From Bacilli bacterium (GTDB lineage: Bacteria; Bacillota_I; Bacilli_A; RF39; UBA660): DNA of 22,577 nucleotides. Numbering within the stretch: the first letter of the stretch is position 1; each line of letters starts with the position of its first letter. The stretch covers positions 1 through 22,577 of the forward strand of contig JAFZPS010000008.1 in assembly GCA_017550205.1 (NCBI GenBank), given 5' to 3'. Shown here in pieces: positions 15,434-20,489 of the stretch. A model generated the notes under the pieces. The model saw only the letters and a list, made by a program, of their open reading frames with translations, had not been told where the DNA came from and searched no databases. The position numbers and the translations under genes are program-made.

Positions 15434-15528
15434 CTATATCTATATATTATATATAATAAAAAGATATAATTAAAACAAAAAAATAAAAATATTTTTTTTA
15501 AATAAAATTAATTTTATTTAATTAAATA

Positions 15529-15537
15529 TGCTATAAT
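15529..15537 (+). promoter_or_regulatory. Extended -10 promoter of a possible small RNA
   Basis: TG-C-TATAAT is a perfect extended -10; the -35 region at 17 bp is weak. A transcript from about 15544 would run to the terminator at 15690-15717, about 170 nt. Inside it AGAAGTTAAC (15611-15620) can pair with GTTATCTTCT (15640-15649), and TAGGG with CCCTA around that hairpin. Confidence 0.4.
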
Positions 15538-15689
15538 TGTATTAATAATTGATTATTAAAAAATATGCATATTTTCATAAATAGGGGTAATTTCATGAAT
15601 AAATATATATAGAAGTTAACATAATATCAATTATAGGAAGTTATCTTCTCTTGAATCAGACCCTACTATACCTAAAATAATAACATAAA

Positions 15690-15717
15690 AAAACAATGAT
15701 TACTCATTGTCTTTTTT
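15690..15717. terminator. Bidirectional terminator
   Basis: Stem ACAATGA / TCATTGT with a 4-nt loop and A/T runs on both sides. It serves the 47-aa minus-strand gene, whose stop codon is in the loop, and any plus-strand transcript from 15544. Confidence 0.75.
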
Positions 15718-15843
15718 ATTATTATTTTTATTTTTATTTACTAAGTATAATAATAGATATACTATTCCACCAAATGTTATTACAACAAATAATGTCATTA
15801 TAATTACTAATACTATTCCTAATAGTGATGCCATTTCTAACAT
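15700..15843 (-). CDS. 47-aa single-pass membrane peptide, unknown
   Basis: Ribosome binding site GAGGAGA, 6 nt before the ATG. Residues 5-34 are hydrophobic (LLGIVLVIIMTLFVVITFGGIVYLLL with Gly at 9, 25 and 26), followed by a polar NKNKNNNKKDNE tail. It resembles the many small inner-membrane peptides of Bacillota, but I recognise no family. It lies 41 bp after the XRE-type gene; a terminator hairpin between them suggests at least partial independence. A promoter is not clear. Confidence 0.55.
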   Translation of the reverse strand: MLEMASLLGIVLVIIMTLFVVITFGGIVYLLLYLVNKNKNNNKKDNE

Positions 15844-15866
15844 ACTCGTTCTCCTCTACTCTATAA

Positions 15867-15886
15867 AGAAAAAAGGCTAACGCCTT
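15867..15886 (-). terminator. Terminator of the XRE-type gene
   Basis: Minus-strand stem AAGGC / GCCTT with a 4-nt loop and a T run; it overlaps the stop codon of the XRE-type gene. Confidence 0.7.
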
Positions 15887-16652
15887 ATACTTTTCTTGAT
15901 TGAATTTCTGCTATTTTTTCAAATACTTCTTTAGCATTATCTTCATTTATTTCAGTATATCCTAATTCTTTTAATGCTTGAATCTTAACAGTATTTAATT
16001 CTTGTGTACGGGATAATTTTTCTTCTTTCTTTTGTTCAATACTTTGTACAAATCTCTTATGTGATTCAGCTAATTTTACTTTAGAAGAACCTCCATTATT
16101 ATATAAAGTCATTGCACTAAACATAATACTTTCAAATACAAATTGTTTATCTTTGTTAAAACTAAATTCCATTGGATCAGCAAATCCTAATGATTTAGAC
16201 ATGAATGCTAAAATATACTTTAATTCTTCATTAGTTTCCATTGATTGTAGAAAATTATATAGATAAGCATATGTATTATATGTATCTTTTGATTTATCAG
16301 TAGCTAGTTTTTCTTTTAATAGATTAATAATATCAGATAATAATTCTTGTTCTTTCTTATTGAATCCTTTTAAATCAGATATTATTTCTTTAGATGAAGT
16401 ATCTTTTACTCCTTCATTTAATCTATTCTCTACTTCAATAATATATTCACCGGTAATTTTAATTTTATTTAGTTCACTAATACTTTCTACATTTAATAAA
16501 CTTAATAGTTTTGCAGCTTTTTCTTTAGGCCAATTATCAATATCATCAATAGCTAGATAATTATATAACATTTGTCTTGATACTCCTAAATATTTAGCCA
16601 AACGTACCTTACTTATTCCTAATTCAGTTAATACTGTATTTAATTCTTTCAT
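15885..16652 (-). CDS. XRE-type helix-turn-helix regulator with an unknown C-terminal domain
   Basis: Residues 1-55 form a helix-turn-helix of the XRE/lambda-repressor type: LGISKVRLAKYLGVSRQMLYN has the QLAEKLGVS-Q pattern with a recognition helix at about residues 23-33. The remaining 200 residues are helical, charged (many Lys/Glu) and of no family I recognise; a segment around residues 140-175 (ILAFMSKSLGFADPMEFSFN) is more hydrophobic and could bind a ligand or partner. Start: AGGAGG, 9 nt before the ATG. Its promoter is overlapped by an inverted repeat, which is typical of autorepression. No toxin, phage or transposon gene is adjacent, so what else it controls is unknown. Confidence 0.7.
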   Translation of the reverse strand: MKELNTVLTELGISKVRLAKYLGVSRQMLYNYLAIDDIDNWPKEKAAKLLSLLNVESISELNKIKITGEYIIEVENRLNEGVKDTSSKEIISDLKGFNKKEQELLSDIINLLKEKLATDKSKDTYNTYAYLYNFLQSMETNEELKYILAFMSKSLGFADPMEFSFNKDKQFVFESIMFSAMTLYNNGGSSKVKLAESHKRFVQSIEQKKEEKLSRTQELNTVKIQALKELGYTEINEDNAKEVFEKIAEIQSRKV

Positions 16653-16673
16653 GTTTTTTATCCTCCTAATATA

Positions 16674-16718
16674 ATTATATATGTTGGAGTGTAAAATATC
16701 AAGTGTAAATTGACACTT
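16674..16718 (-). promoter_or_regulatory. Promoter and probable operator of the XRE-type gene
   Basis: On the minus strand TTGATA (16702-16697), 17 bp, TATAAT (16679-16674). A perfect inverted repeat AAGTGT-N6-ACACTT (16701-16718) overlaps the -35 box. A further half site TTTACACT lies inside the spacer (16695-16688), exactly 14 bp from the equivalent half of the palindrome (16709-16702). Binding here would block RNA polymerase, so the XRE-type protein probably represses its own gene. Confidence 0.7.
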
Positions 16719-16792
16719 TCTTATTAAATTAATAAAATTAGTAGTTTTGGGATTAATAATATTTCAATTAAATTAGTCATAAACATAAGTAT

Positions 16793-17311
16793 TTATACAT
16801 ATATTAATACTTTTTTATATCTTTTTGTGATTAGTTTTAATTTATATTCTTTTTTTAAGAATAATACTTTTATTAGTATTAAAGAATAGTTAATTGAATA
16901 ATATAGTAATATGAAATATATGAGTATATTTAATATACTTGGTAATATATAAATAATTATAAAAAATATATTAGTATACTTAATATTTATAATAAAAAAT
17001 ATTATTTCTAGAGTTAGTAATAATACTTTAAATAAATAAATACATAATACTATTGGTATTCCTATTATAGATATACCTAATAACCATATAAAAGATGCTG
17101 TTATAAGGTTATTTGAAGTAGATTTGATTAATGTATTTAGATTAGTTATTTTTGATGTTTTAATGGTGTTTTTGAGGGTAATTATATTATTAGTTATTTC
17201 TTCTTTTATAGTTTTATCTAAAGATATAGATATATAGATACTTATAAATATTACTAGTATAGTTATTATTATTAATATTTTTAATAATTTATTCTTCTTT
17301 ATATATTTCAT
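16793..17311 (-). CDS. spoIIM: SpoIIM-like stage II sporulation membrane protein
   Basis: SpoIIM works with SpoIID and SpoIIP in dissolving septal peptidoglycan during engulfment. The 172-aa protein has an N-terminal helix (residues 10-31), a polar linker, and then a membrane domain with three or four helices. The best match to the SpoIIM family is the block SFIWLLGISIIGIPIVL (about residues 73-90), followed by an LFKVLLL stretch where the family has FxKGFxLG. It is shorter than B. subtilis SpoIIM (about 214 aa) and Ile-rich, so the match rests on this block, the topology and the sporulation gene set in the window. The ATG at 17311 follows AGGTGAG. No spoIID/spoIIP gene is in the window. Confidence 0.75.
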   Translation of the reverse strand: MKYIKKNKLLKILIIITILVIFISIYISISLDKTIKEEITNNIITLKNTIKTSKITNLNTLIKSTSNNLITASFIWLLGISIIGIPIVLCIYLFKVLLLTLEIIFFIINIKYTNIFFIIIYILPSILNILIYFILLYYSINYSLILIKVLFLKKEYKLKLITKRYKKVLIYV

Positions 17312-17366
17312 AATCTCACCTATTAAAATATATTATTATAATGGGTTTATATATTATTTATTTTAT

Positions 17367-17395
17367 TTTACTTTTTATGACAAATATTTTATAAT
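17367..17395 (+). promoter_or_regulatory. Promoter of the Prli42-like gene
   Basis: TTTACT (17367-17372), 17 bp, TATAAT (17390-17395), about 20 bp before the ATG at 17416. Confidence 0.55.
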
Positions 17396-17415
17396 TATAT
17401 TTAGAGGTAGATAAT

Positions 17416-17502
17416 ATGAATGATAAAGTTATTAGAGTTATAGCAATTATTATGTTAATTGCAACTGTATTAGGTTTTTTTAGTGTATTATTATTTATAT
17501 AA
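17416..17502 (+). CDS. 28-aa membrane micro-protein resembling Prli42
   Basis: The peptide MNDKVIRVIAIIMLIATVLG continues for eight hydrophobic residues. It has a basic, short cytoplasmic start, the K-V-(I/V)-R-V-x4-MLIA block and a single transmembrane helix. Prli42 of Listeria and Bacillus is a membrane peptide of about 31 residues with the same layout (NKKVVRVVVILMLIA as I recall) that anchors the stressosome. AGAGGTAG precedes the ATG, a consensus-like promoter lies upstream, and a strong terminator begins right after the stop, so this is a genuine one-gene unit. No stressosome gene (rsbR, rsbS, rsbT) is visible in the window, so the role in this organism is open. Confidence 0.6.
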   Translation: MNDKVIRVIAIIMLIATVLGFFSVLLFI

Positions 17503-17503
17503 T

Positions 17504-17528
17504 AAAAAAAGGCTTTTAGCCTTTTTTA
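17504..17528. terminator. Bidirectional terminator between the Prli42-like gene and the 99-aa gene
   Basis: Stem AAAAAGGCT / AGCCTTTTT with a 3-nt loop and A/T runs on both sides; it overlaps the stop codon of the minus-strand gene at 17526. Confidence 0.85.
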
Positions 17529-17825
17529 TTTGTCTATATATGCTTCTATTTCTGGATTAATATTTTTTATATCATCATTTAAATTATATTTATTTGCAAT
17601 ATCATTAATTCTAGCAAAATTATGAGATATATAAAGCATTAATAATCCTGCTATTCTATTTGCAGTATATTCATCTAAAATAGCACGATCTTTTTTACTA
17701 ATATTATATTTACGACATATATCTAGTACTGGACCATAACCATATAAGTAGTTAGTAAGAGACTTAGATAATAATAATACATCTTTATTTTTATCTTTGA
17801 TTCTTATTTTTCTCCATACTTTCAT
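17526..17825 (-). CDS. 99-aa conserved-looking soluble protein, unknown
   Basis: The product starts MKVWRKIRIKDKNKDVLLLS and is a mixed charged/hydrophobic, mostly helical protein without a signal peptide or membrane segment; a notable block is YGYGPVLDICRKYNISKKDR (residues 28-47), followed by a helix with TANRIAGLLMLYISHN. I do not recognise it. The frame is open further upstream to 17891, but the AGGTG 9 nt before the ATG at 17825, and a promoter upstream of that, show the shorter start is right. The gene upstream (glyoxalase-II-like) ends in its own terminator, so this gene seems to be transcribed on its own. Confidence 0.6.
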   Translation of the reverse strand: MKVWRKIRIKDKNKDVLLLSKSLTNYLYGYGPVLDICRKYNISKKDRAILDEYTANRIAGLLMLYISHNFARINDIANKYNLNDDIKNINPEIEAYIDK

Positions 17826-17847
17826 GATATACACCTCATGGCTTTTT

Positions 17848-17876
17848 ATAATATCATAAAAACTACATTTACTCAA
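17848..17876 (-). promoter_or_regulatory. Promoter of the 99-aa gene
   Basis: On the minus strand TTGAGT (17876-17871), 17 bp, TATTAT (17853-17848), about 22 bp before the ATG. Confidence 0.55.
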
Positions 17877-17877
17877 T

Positions 17878-17914
17878 AAAAAAACAATCACTTTAAGAAA
17901 GGATTGTTTTTCTT
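17878..17914 (-). terminator. Terminator of the glyoxalase-II-like gene
   Basis: Stem AAAACAATC / GATTGTTTT (17881-17889 with 17902-17910) around a 12-nt loop that can pair further (CTTT/AAAG); a T run follows on the minus strand. The gene's TGA stop lies in the stem. Confidence 0.8.
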
Positions 17915-18415
17915 TTCGTAACCTAATGTAGTGTCATCATAATGACCAGGATATAATTTAATATTATCAGGATAATCTAATATCTTTTTTATAGATTCTT
18001 GCATCTCTGAATCACTTCCACCTGGGAAATCAGTTCTTCCCATACTTTCTTTAAATATAAAATCCCCAACTAACATGAAATTATCTTCTTCAAAGTAGAA
18101 TGATACTGAGTCTTTTGAATGACCTGGAGTTAAAATGCTTTTAAATGTAAAATCCCCTATTTTATATTCTTTATTATCTTCTACATTACTTCTTTTAAAT
18201 ATTTTTATACTTCTTTTAGTTAAAAAGTTTCTTAATGCTCCTATATGATCAAAATGTGAATGTGTTATTAATACTCCAAGTACTTTAGCATCCCCTATTT
18301 CATCTTTAATCTTATTGTATTCATCTCCGGGATCAACTACTAAACATTCACCATTTTTTATAAGTAAATAACAATTTTCATCTAGATAGCCAGTTACTAT
18401 TCTTTTAATTTCCAT
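17888..18415 (-). CDS. Metallo-beta-lactamase-fold hydrolase, glyoxalase-II-like (YqgX type)
   Basis: The 175-aa protein has the complete metal-binding set of the glyoxalase II/RNase-Z-like fold: THSHFDH at residues 51-57, His99 in TPGHSKDS, Asp118 in LVGDFIF and His158 in LYPGHYDD. The segments FKESMGRTDFPGG and DTTLGYEKKNNPFL are typical of the short Bacillota hydroxyacylglutathione-hydrolase-like proteins, which lack the C-terminal substrate domain of true GloB. Glutathione is not expected in this kind of cell, so the natural substrate is probably another thioester (for example a bacillithiol-type adduct) or unknown. The start follows AGGGGAAG. TTGAAA-17 bp-TAAAAT lies upstream. Confidence 0.88.
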   Translation of the reverse strand: MEIKRIVTGYLDENCYLLIKNGECLVVDPGDEYNKIKDEIGDAKVLGVLITHSHFDHIGALRNFLTKRSIKIFKRSNVEDNKEYKIGDFTFKSILTPGHSKDSVSFYFEEDNFMLVGDFIFKESMGRTDFPGGSDSEMQESIKKILDYPDNIKLYPGHYDDTTLGYEKKNNPFLK

Positions 18416-18440
18416 ACATCTTCCCCTATCCTACTATATA

Positions 18441-18469
18441 ATTTTATCTTATTTCTAATATTTTTTCAA
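18441..18469 (-). promoter_or_regulatory. Promoter of the glyoxalase-II-like gene
   Basis: On the minus strand TTGAAA (18469-18464), 17 bp, TAAAAT (18446-18441), about 26 bp before the ATG at 18415. Confidence 0.6.
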
Positions 18470-18470
18470 T

Positions 18471-18491
18471 AAAAAAAGAAGCTATGCTTCT
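18471..18491 (-). terminator. Terminator of the CotF-like pair
   Basis: Stem AGAAGC / GCTTCT with a 3-nt loop and a run of T on the minus strand; it includes the stop codon of the downstream CotF-like gene. Confidence 0.8.
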
Positions 18492-18727
18492 AATTTACTA
18501 ATTGTTTTACATATTGTATTTTTATCTATATTTTGTATTTTATAATACCCTAATTCAGTCATTTTATTGTATGTAGTATATTGCATTGACATAGTATTAT
18601 CCAAGGATGTTTTTAGTAGATTTCTAACTTTTTTATTAGTACTTTCTAATGTTCCATGTACATATACTTCTACTGTACTTTTTAATAGTAATAGATAACT
18701 ATCTAAAAATATTTGTTCATTAGTCAT
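18482..18727 (-). CDS. Spore coat protein, CotF C-terminal-half type
   Basis: The 81-aa product begins MTNEQIFLDSYLLLLKSTVE and continues VYVHGTLESTNKKVRNLLKT, TMSMQYTTYNKMTELGYY; this is the coat-F domain that forms the C-terminal half of B. subtilis CotF and related Clostridia coat proteins. It is a helical, ferritin-like small domain found in the inner coat. The frame is open to an ATG at 18736, but that codon directly abuts GGAGG; the ATG at 18727 has a 9-nt spacing and gives the conserved MTNEQ start. With this start its first 8 nt overlap the upstream gene, so the two are translationally coupled. Terminator at the stop. Confidence 0.85.
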   Translation of the reverse strand: MTNEQIFLDSYLLLLKSTVEVYVHGTLESTNKKVRNLLKTSLDNTMSMQYTTYNKMTELGYYKIQNIDKNTICKTISKLEA

Positions 18728-18911
18728 TTGATTCATCCTCCAATAGATTAAATAAATCTTTCTTTATTTTTTCATGTGTTTTTAATTCTTTTTGATAGAA
18801 ATCTACTATTTCACTTTCTTCTAAACAATTAATATAATCTTTTATATTAGATATTATTATATCTTCATGGCTTATTGCATCTTCTACATATAATAATTCT
18901 TTTTGTGTCAT
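18720..18911 (-). CDS. Spore coat protein, CotF N-terminal-half type
   Basis: The 63-aa product reads MTQKELLYVEDAISHEDIII and then SNIKDYINCLEESEIVDFYQ with a charged helical end. It corresponds to the short N-terminal helical hairpin of CotF-like coat proteins (TQKELxYLEDxxxHE). Together with the downstream 81-aa gene it makes up one CotF equivalent split into two cistrons. Ribosome binding site AGGAGGG, 6 nt before the ATG. A mother-cell-type promoter element is suggested just upstream (18927-18935). One Cys (residue 29) is present. Confidence 0.75.
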   Translation of the reverse strand: MTQKELLYVEDAISHEDIIISNIKDYINCLEESEIVDFYQKELKTHEKIKKDLFNLLEDESND

Positions 18912-18926
18912 ATTATCCCTCCTAGA

Positions 18927-18935
18927 TATAGTATG
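18927..18935 (-). promoter_or_regulatory. Possible mother-cell (sigma-E/sigma-K) -10 element of the CotF-like pair
   Basis: CATACTATA on the minus strand fits the sigma-K -10 consensus CATAnnnTA and nearly fits the sigma-E -10. An ATA for a sigma-E -35 lies 13 bp further up. The predicted start would fall at the ribosome binding site, leaving a very short leader, so confidence is low. Confidence 0.35.
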
Positions 18936-18957
18936 GATAATAATAATTTATTTAAAC

Positions 18958-18985
18958 AAAAAACTGTATTTTTATACAGTTTTTT
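18958..18985 (-). terminator. Terminator of the four-gene nucleotide-pool operon
   Basis: Stem AAAAACTGTAT / ATACAGTTTTT with a 4-nt loop, followed on the minus strand by a T run; it overlaps the end of the 263-aa gene. Confidence 0.8.
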
Positions 18986-19763
18986 TATTTACTTTATTTG
19001 GTCTTTCTTGTATTTCTGTTTCAATGGATTTTAATAATTCATTCATGTCGTTATCATTTGTTGATTCAAAAGCATCTTTTACTAAATCTGCAAAGAAAGA
19101 TAATTCTATTTCTGTTAGAGATGAAAGAGTTATTTTTAAATCAGTTAATTTATAAGTAGATATTGTTGTTGTAGTACATGTTGTAACATTATTATACTTT
19201 TTACGTTTTATTAATAAAGCTTCATTTTTTACTCTTTTGATATCTTTTAATCTTTCATGATGAGTATTATCTAATATTTTATCAAAATTATCTAATCCTA
19301 TATAACTGAATTTAGAAAAGAAATTTTTAACATCTTTTGGTAACATTCCATAAGCTATTGGTGTGAAACGATGTGATATTGATTCTTGTTGAACACTTTG
19401 AAATTCAATTAATTTTGGTATTAATGATGATTCATAATCACTCATATTAATTACTGAAATAGCTTTAAGTATTGGTCTAGAAATAACTGCTAATTCTTGA
19501 TCTGATAAATCATCAAGCATACTATTTATTTCTGATATATTAAAGTTTTCAATAGCTATATTTTCTGTTATTTCATTTCTACCATTATAGTTATCAATAT
19601 TTTCATCATACTTCTTTTGATAAATTATATTGAATGCTAGTGGTGGTTTTTCATCTAATATATAATAATATAATGTTTCTAATGATTCTAGTGTATCTAC
19701 ACTAAATTTTTCATATAGTTTTTTTTGTTCTTCGAATTCTAATAAATCTTTATTTGTTTTCAT
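18972..19763 (-). CDS. 263-aa protein of unknown function, last gene of the Nudix/MazG operon
   Basis: No signal peptide or membrane segment; Asp/Glu/Lys/Ser-rich and largely helical, with one odd Thr-rich stretch (NNVTTCTTTTISTYK, about residues 191-205) that may be a beta hairpin or linker. A block SHRFTPIAYGMLPKDVKNFF (about residues 134-153) looks like a buried core. I do not recognise a family. The ATG at 19763 is preceded by AAGGAGG and the gene overlaps the MazG-like gene by 14 nt, so it belongs to the same operon and is translationally coupled. Function should be sought in connection with the nucleotide-hydrolysing enzymes upstream, but the sequence alone does not show an enzyme motif. 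Confidence 0.65.
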   Translation of the reverse strand: MKTNKDLLEFEEQKKLYEKFSVDTLESLETLYYYILDEKPPLAFNIIYQKKYDENIDNYNGRNEITENIAIENFNISEINSMLDDLSDQELAVISRPILKAISVINMSDYESSLIPKLIEFQSVQQESISHRFTPIAYGMLPKDVKNFFSKFSYIGLDNFDKILDNTHHERLKDIKRVKNEALLIKRKKYNNVTTCTTTTISTYKLTDLKITLSSLTEIELSFFADLVKDAFESTNDNDMNELLKSIETEIQERPNKVNKKTV

Positions 19764-20070
19764 TTAATTCATCCTCCTTAACTAGGACCCCTTTATTATT
19801 CATTTTATATATTCTTGTTTTATTCTTTTCTATTTTCTTTTCTATTTCATGACCTAGGTCTATTCCTAGTAATTCTGCTATACCTAATATGTATATAGTA
19901 GCATCTGCTAGTTCTTCTCCAACATCATCTTGTTTTTTTAACATTGCGATATAAGCTTCACTTAATTCACCATGTGCTAGACAAAATTCCATATTTAAAT
20001 CAGTTGTATTAAAATTATGATTCTTTTTATTTTCAATTATGTCTTTTTGAAATTTTAATAAATCGTACAT
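19750..20070 (-). CDS. MazG-like nucleoside triphosphate pyrophosphohydrolase
   Basis: A short, all-alpha NTP pyrophosphohydrolase (106 aa, single MazG domain). The metal-binding pattern EXXE...EXXD is visible: Glu35-Leu-Ser-Glu38 in AHGELSEAY and Glu53-Leu-Ala-Asp56 in VGEELADATIYIL. These enzymes remove abnormal or excess (d)NTPs by cleaving them to NMP and pyrophosphate. It starts 10 nt after the upstream Nudix gene with its own AGAGGTG ribosome binding site, and its 3' end overlaps the 263-aa gene. Pairing a MazG-like protein with Nudix enzymes in one transcript supports a nucleotide-pool-cleaning role. The natural substrate is not predictable. Confidence 0.85.
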   Translation of the reverse strand: MYDLLKFQKDIIENKKNHNFNTTDLNMEFCLAHGELSEAYIAMLKKQDDVGEELADATIYILGIAELLGIDLGHEIEKKIEKNKTRIYKMNNKGVLVKEDELNENK

Positions 20071-20080
20071 ATCATCACCT

Positions 20081-20488
20081 CTATAGTATTTCTTTTAGTT
20101 TTTTAACTATTTCTATATCTGCACCTAACCAATCCACTGTATCTAATTCATTTTTAGTTAACCATTTCATTGCTTCGTGTTCTAATCTTTCTTCATCATG
20201 ATATACTAATTCAAGTTTATCTCCTAGTAGTGTTGCAAAATATGTATGCATTGTTAGATGAAAATTAGGATAATCATATTCAACAGTACATATGTAATCA
20301 TTTACATCTATTAGGGCATTTAATTCTTCTTTGATTTCTCTTTTTAGAGCGCTTTCTTTAGTTTCTCCTTCGATAGGTTTACCTCCGGGAAACTCCCATC
20401 CACCTTTGAATTCTCCGTAACCCCTTTGTGTAGCTAGTATTTTGTTATTCTTTTTAATAACAGCTGCTACTACTTCTACTGTTTTCAT
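20081..20488 (-). CDS. Nudix hydrolase, MutT/CTP-pyrophosphohydrolase-like
   Basis: A compact 135-aa Nudix protein. The Nudix box is complete in its catalytic part: Gly36, Glu42, Arg50, Glu51, Glu54 and Glu55 in G-KPIEG-E-TKESALK-REIKEE; only the final Gly of the motif is Asn. WEFPGGKP before the box and HEAMKWLTKNELDTVDWLGAD at the end are typical of the MutT/NudG group that hydrolyses 8-oxo-dGTP or modified pyrimidine triphosphates. It starts 1 nt after the stop of the RHH-Nudix fusion gene, and its AAGGAGG lies inside that gene, so the two are coupled. Unlike its neighbour it keeps all metal-binding glutamates and should be active. Confidence 0.92.
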   Translation of the reverse strand: MKTVEVVAAVIKKNNKILATQRGYGEFKGGWEFPGGKPIEGETKESALKREIKEELNALIDVNDYICTVEYDYPNFHLTMHTYFATLLGDKLELVYHDEERLEHEAMKWLTKNELDTVDWLGADIEIVKKLKEIL

Positions 20489-20489
20489 A

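Larger units (their letters stand above)
15189..15699. other. 511-bp gene-poor region
   Basis: No credible protein gene. It holds the AT repeats (15241-15317 and a degenerate copy at 15433-15470), the candidate structured RNA (15341-15433), a homopolymer-rich A/T stretch (15470-15525) and a possible small transcript starting after the extended -10 at 15529-15537. A five-codon ORF (MNKYI, ATG at 15596) with AGGGGTAA upstream is the only translation signal I noticed. Confidence 0.7.

Noticed and set aside
15596..15613. Five-codon ORF (MNKYI) with AGGGGTAA as a leader peptide
   Set aside because: Too short to support as a gene and no downstream gene on that strand to control; kept only as an observation within the gene-poor region.
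15885..16652. Prophage repressor marking a mobile element
   Set aside because: The helix-turn-helix and operator look repressor-like, but no integrase, transposase, phage or plasmid genes surround it and the flanking genes are chromosomal (SpoIIM-like and others).
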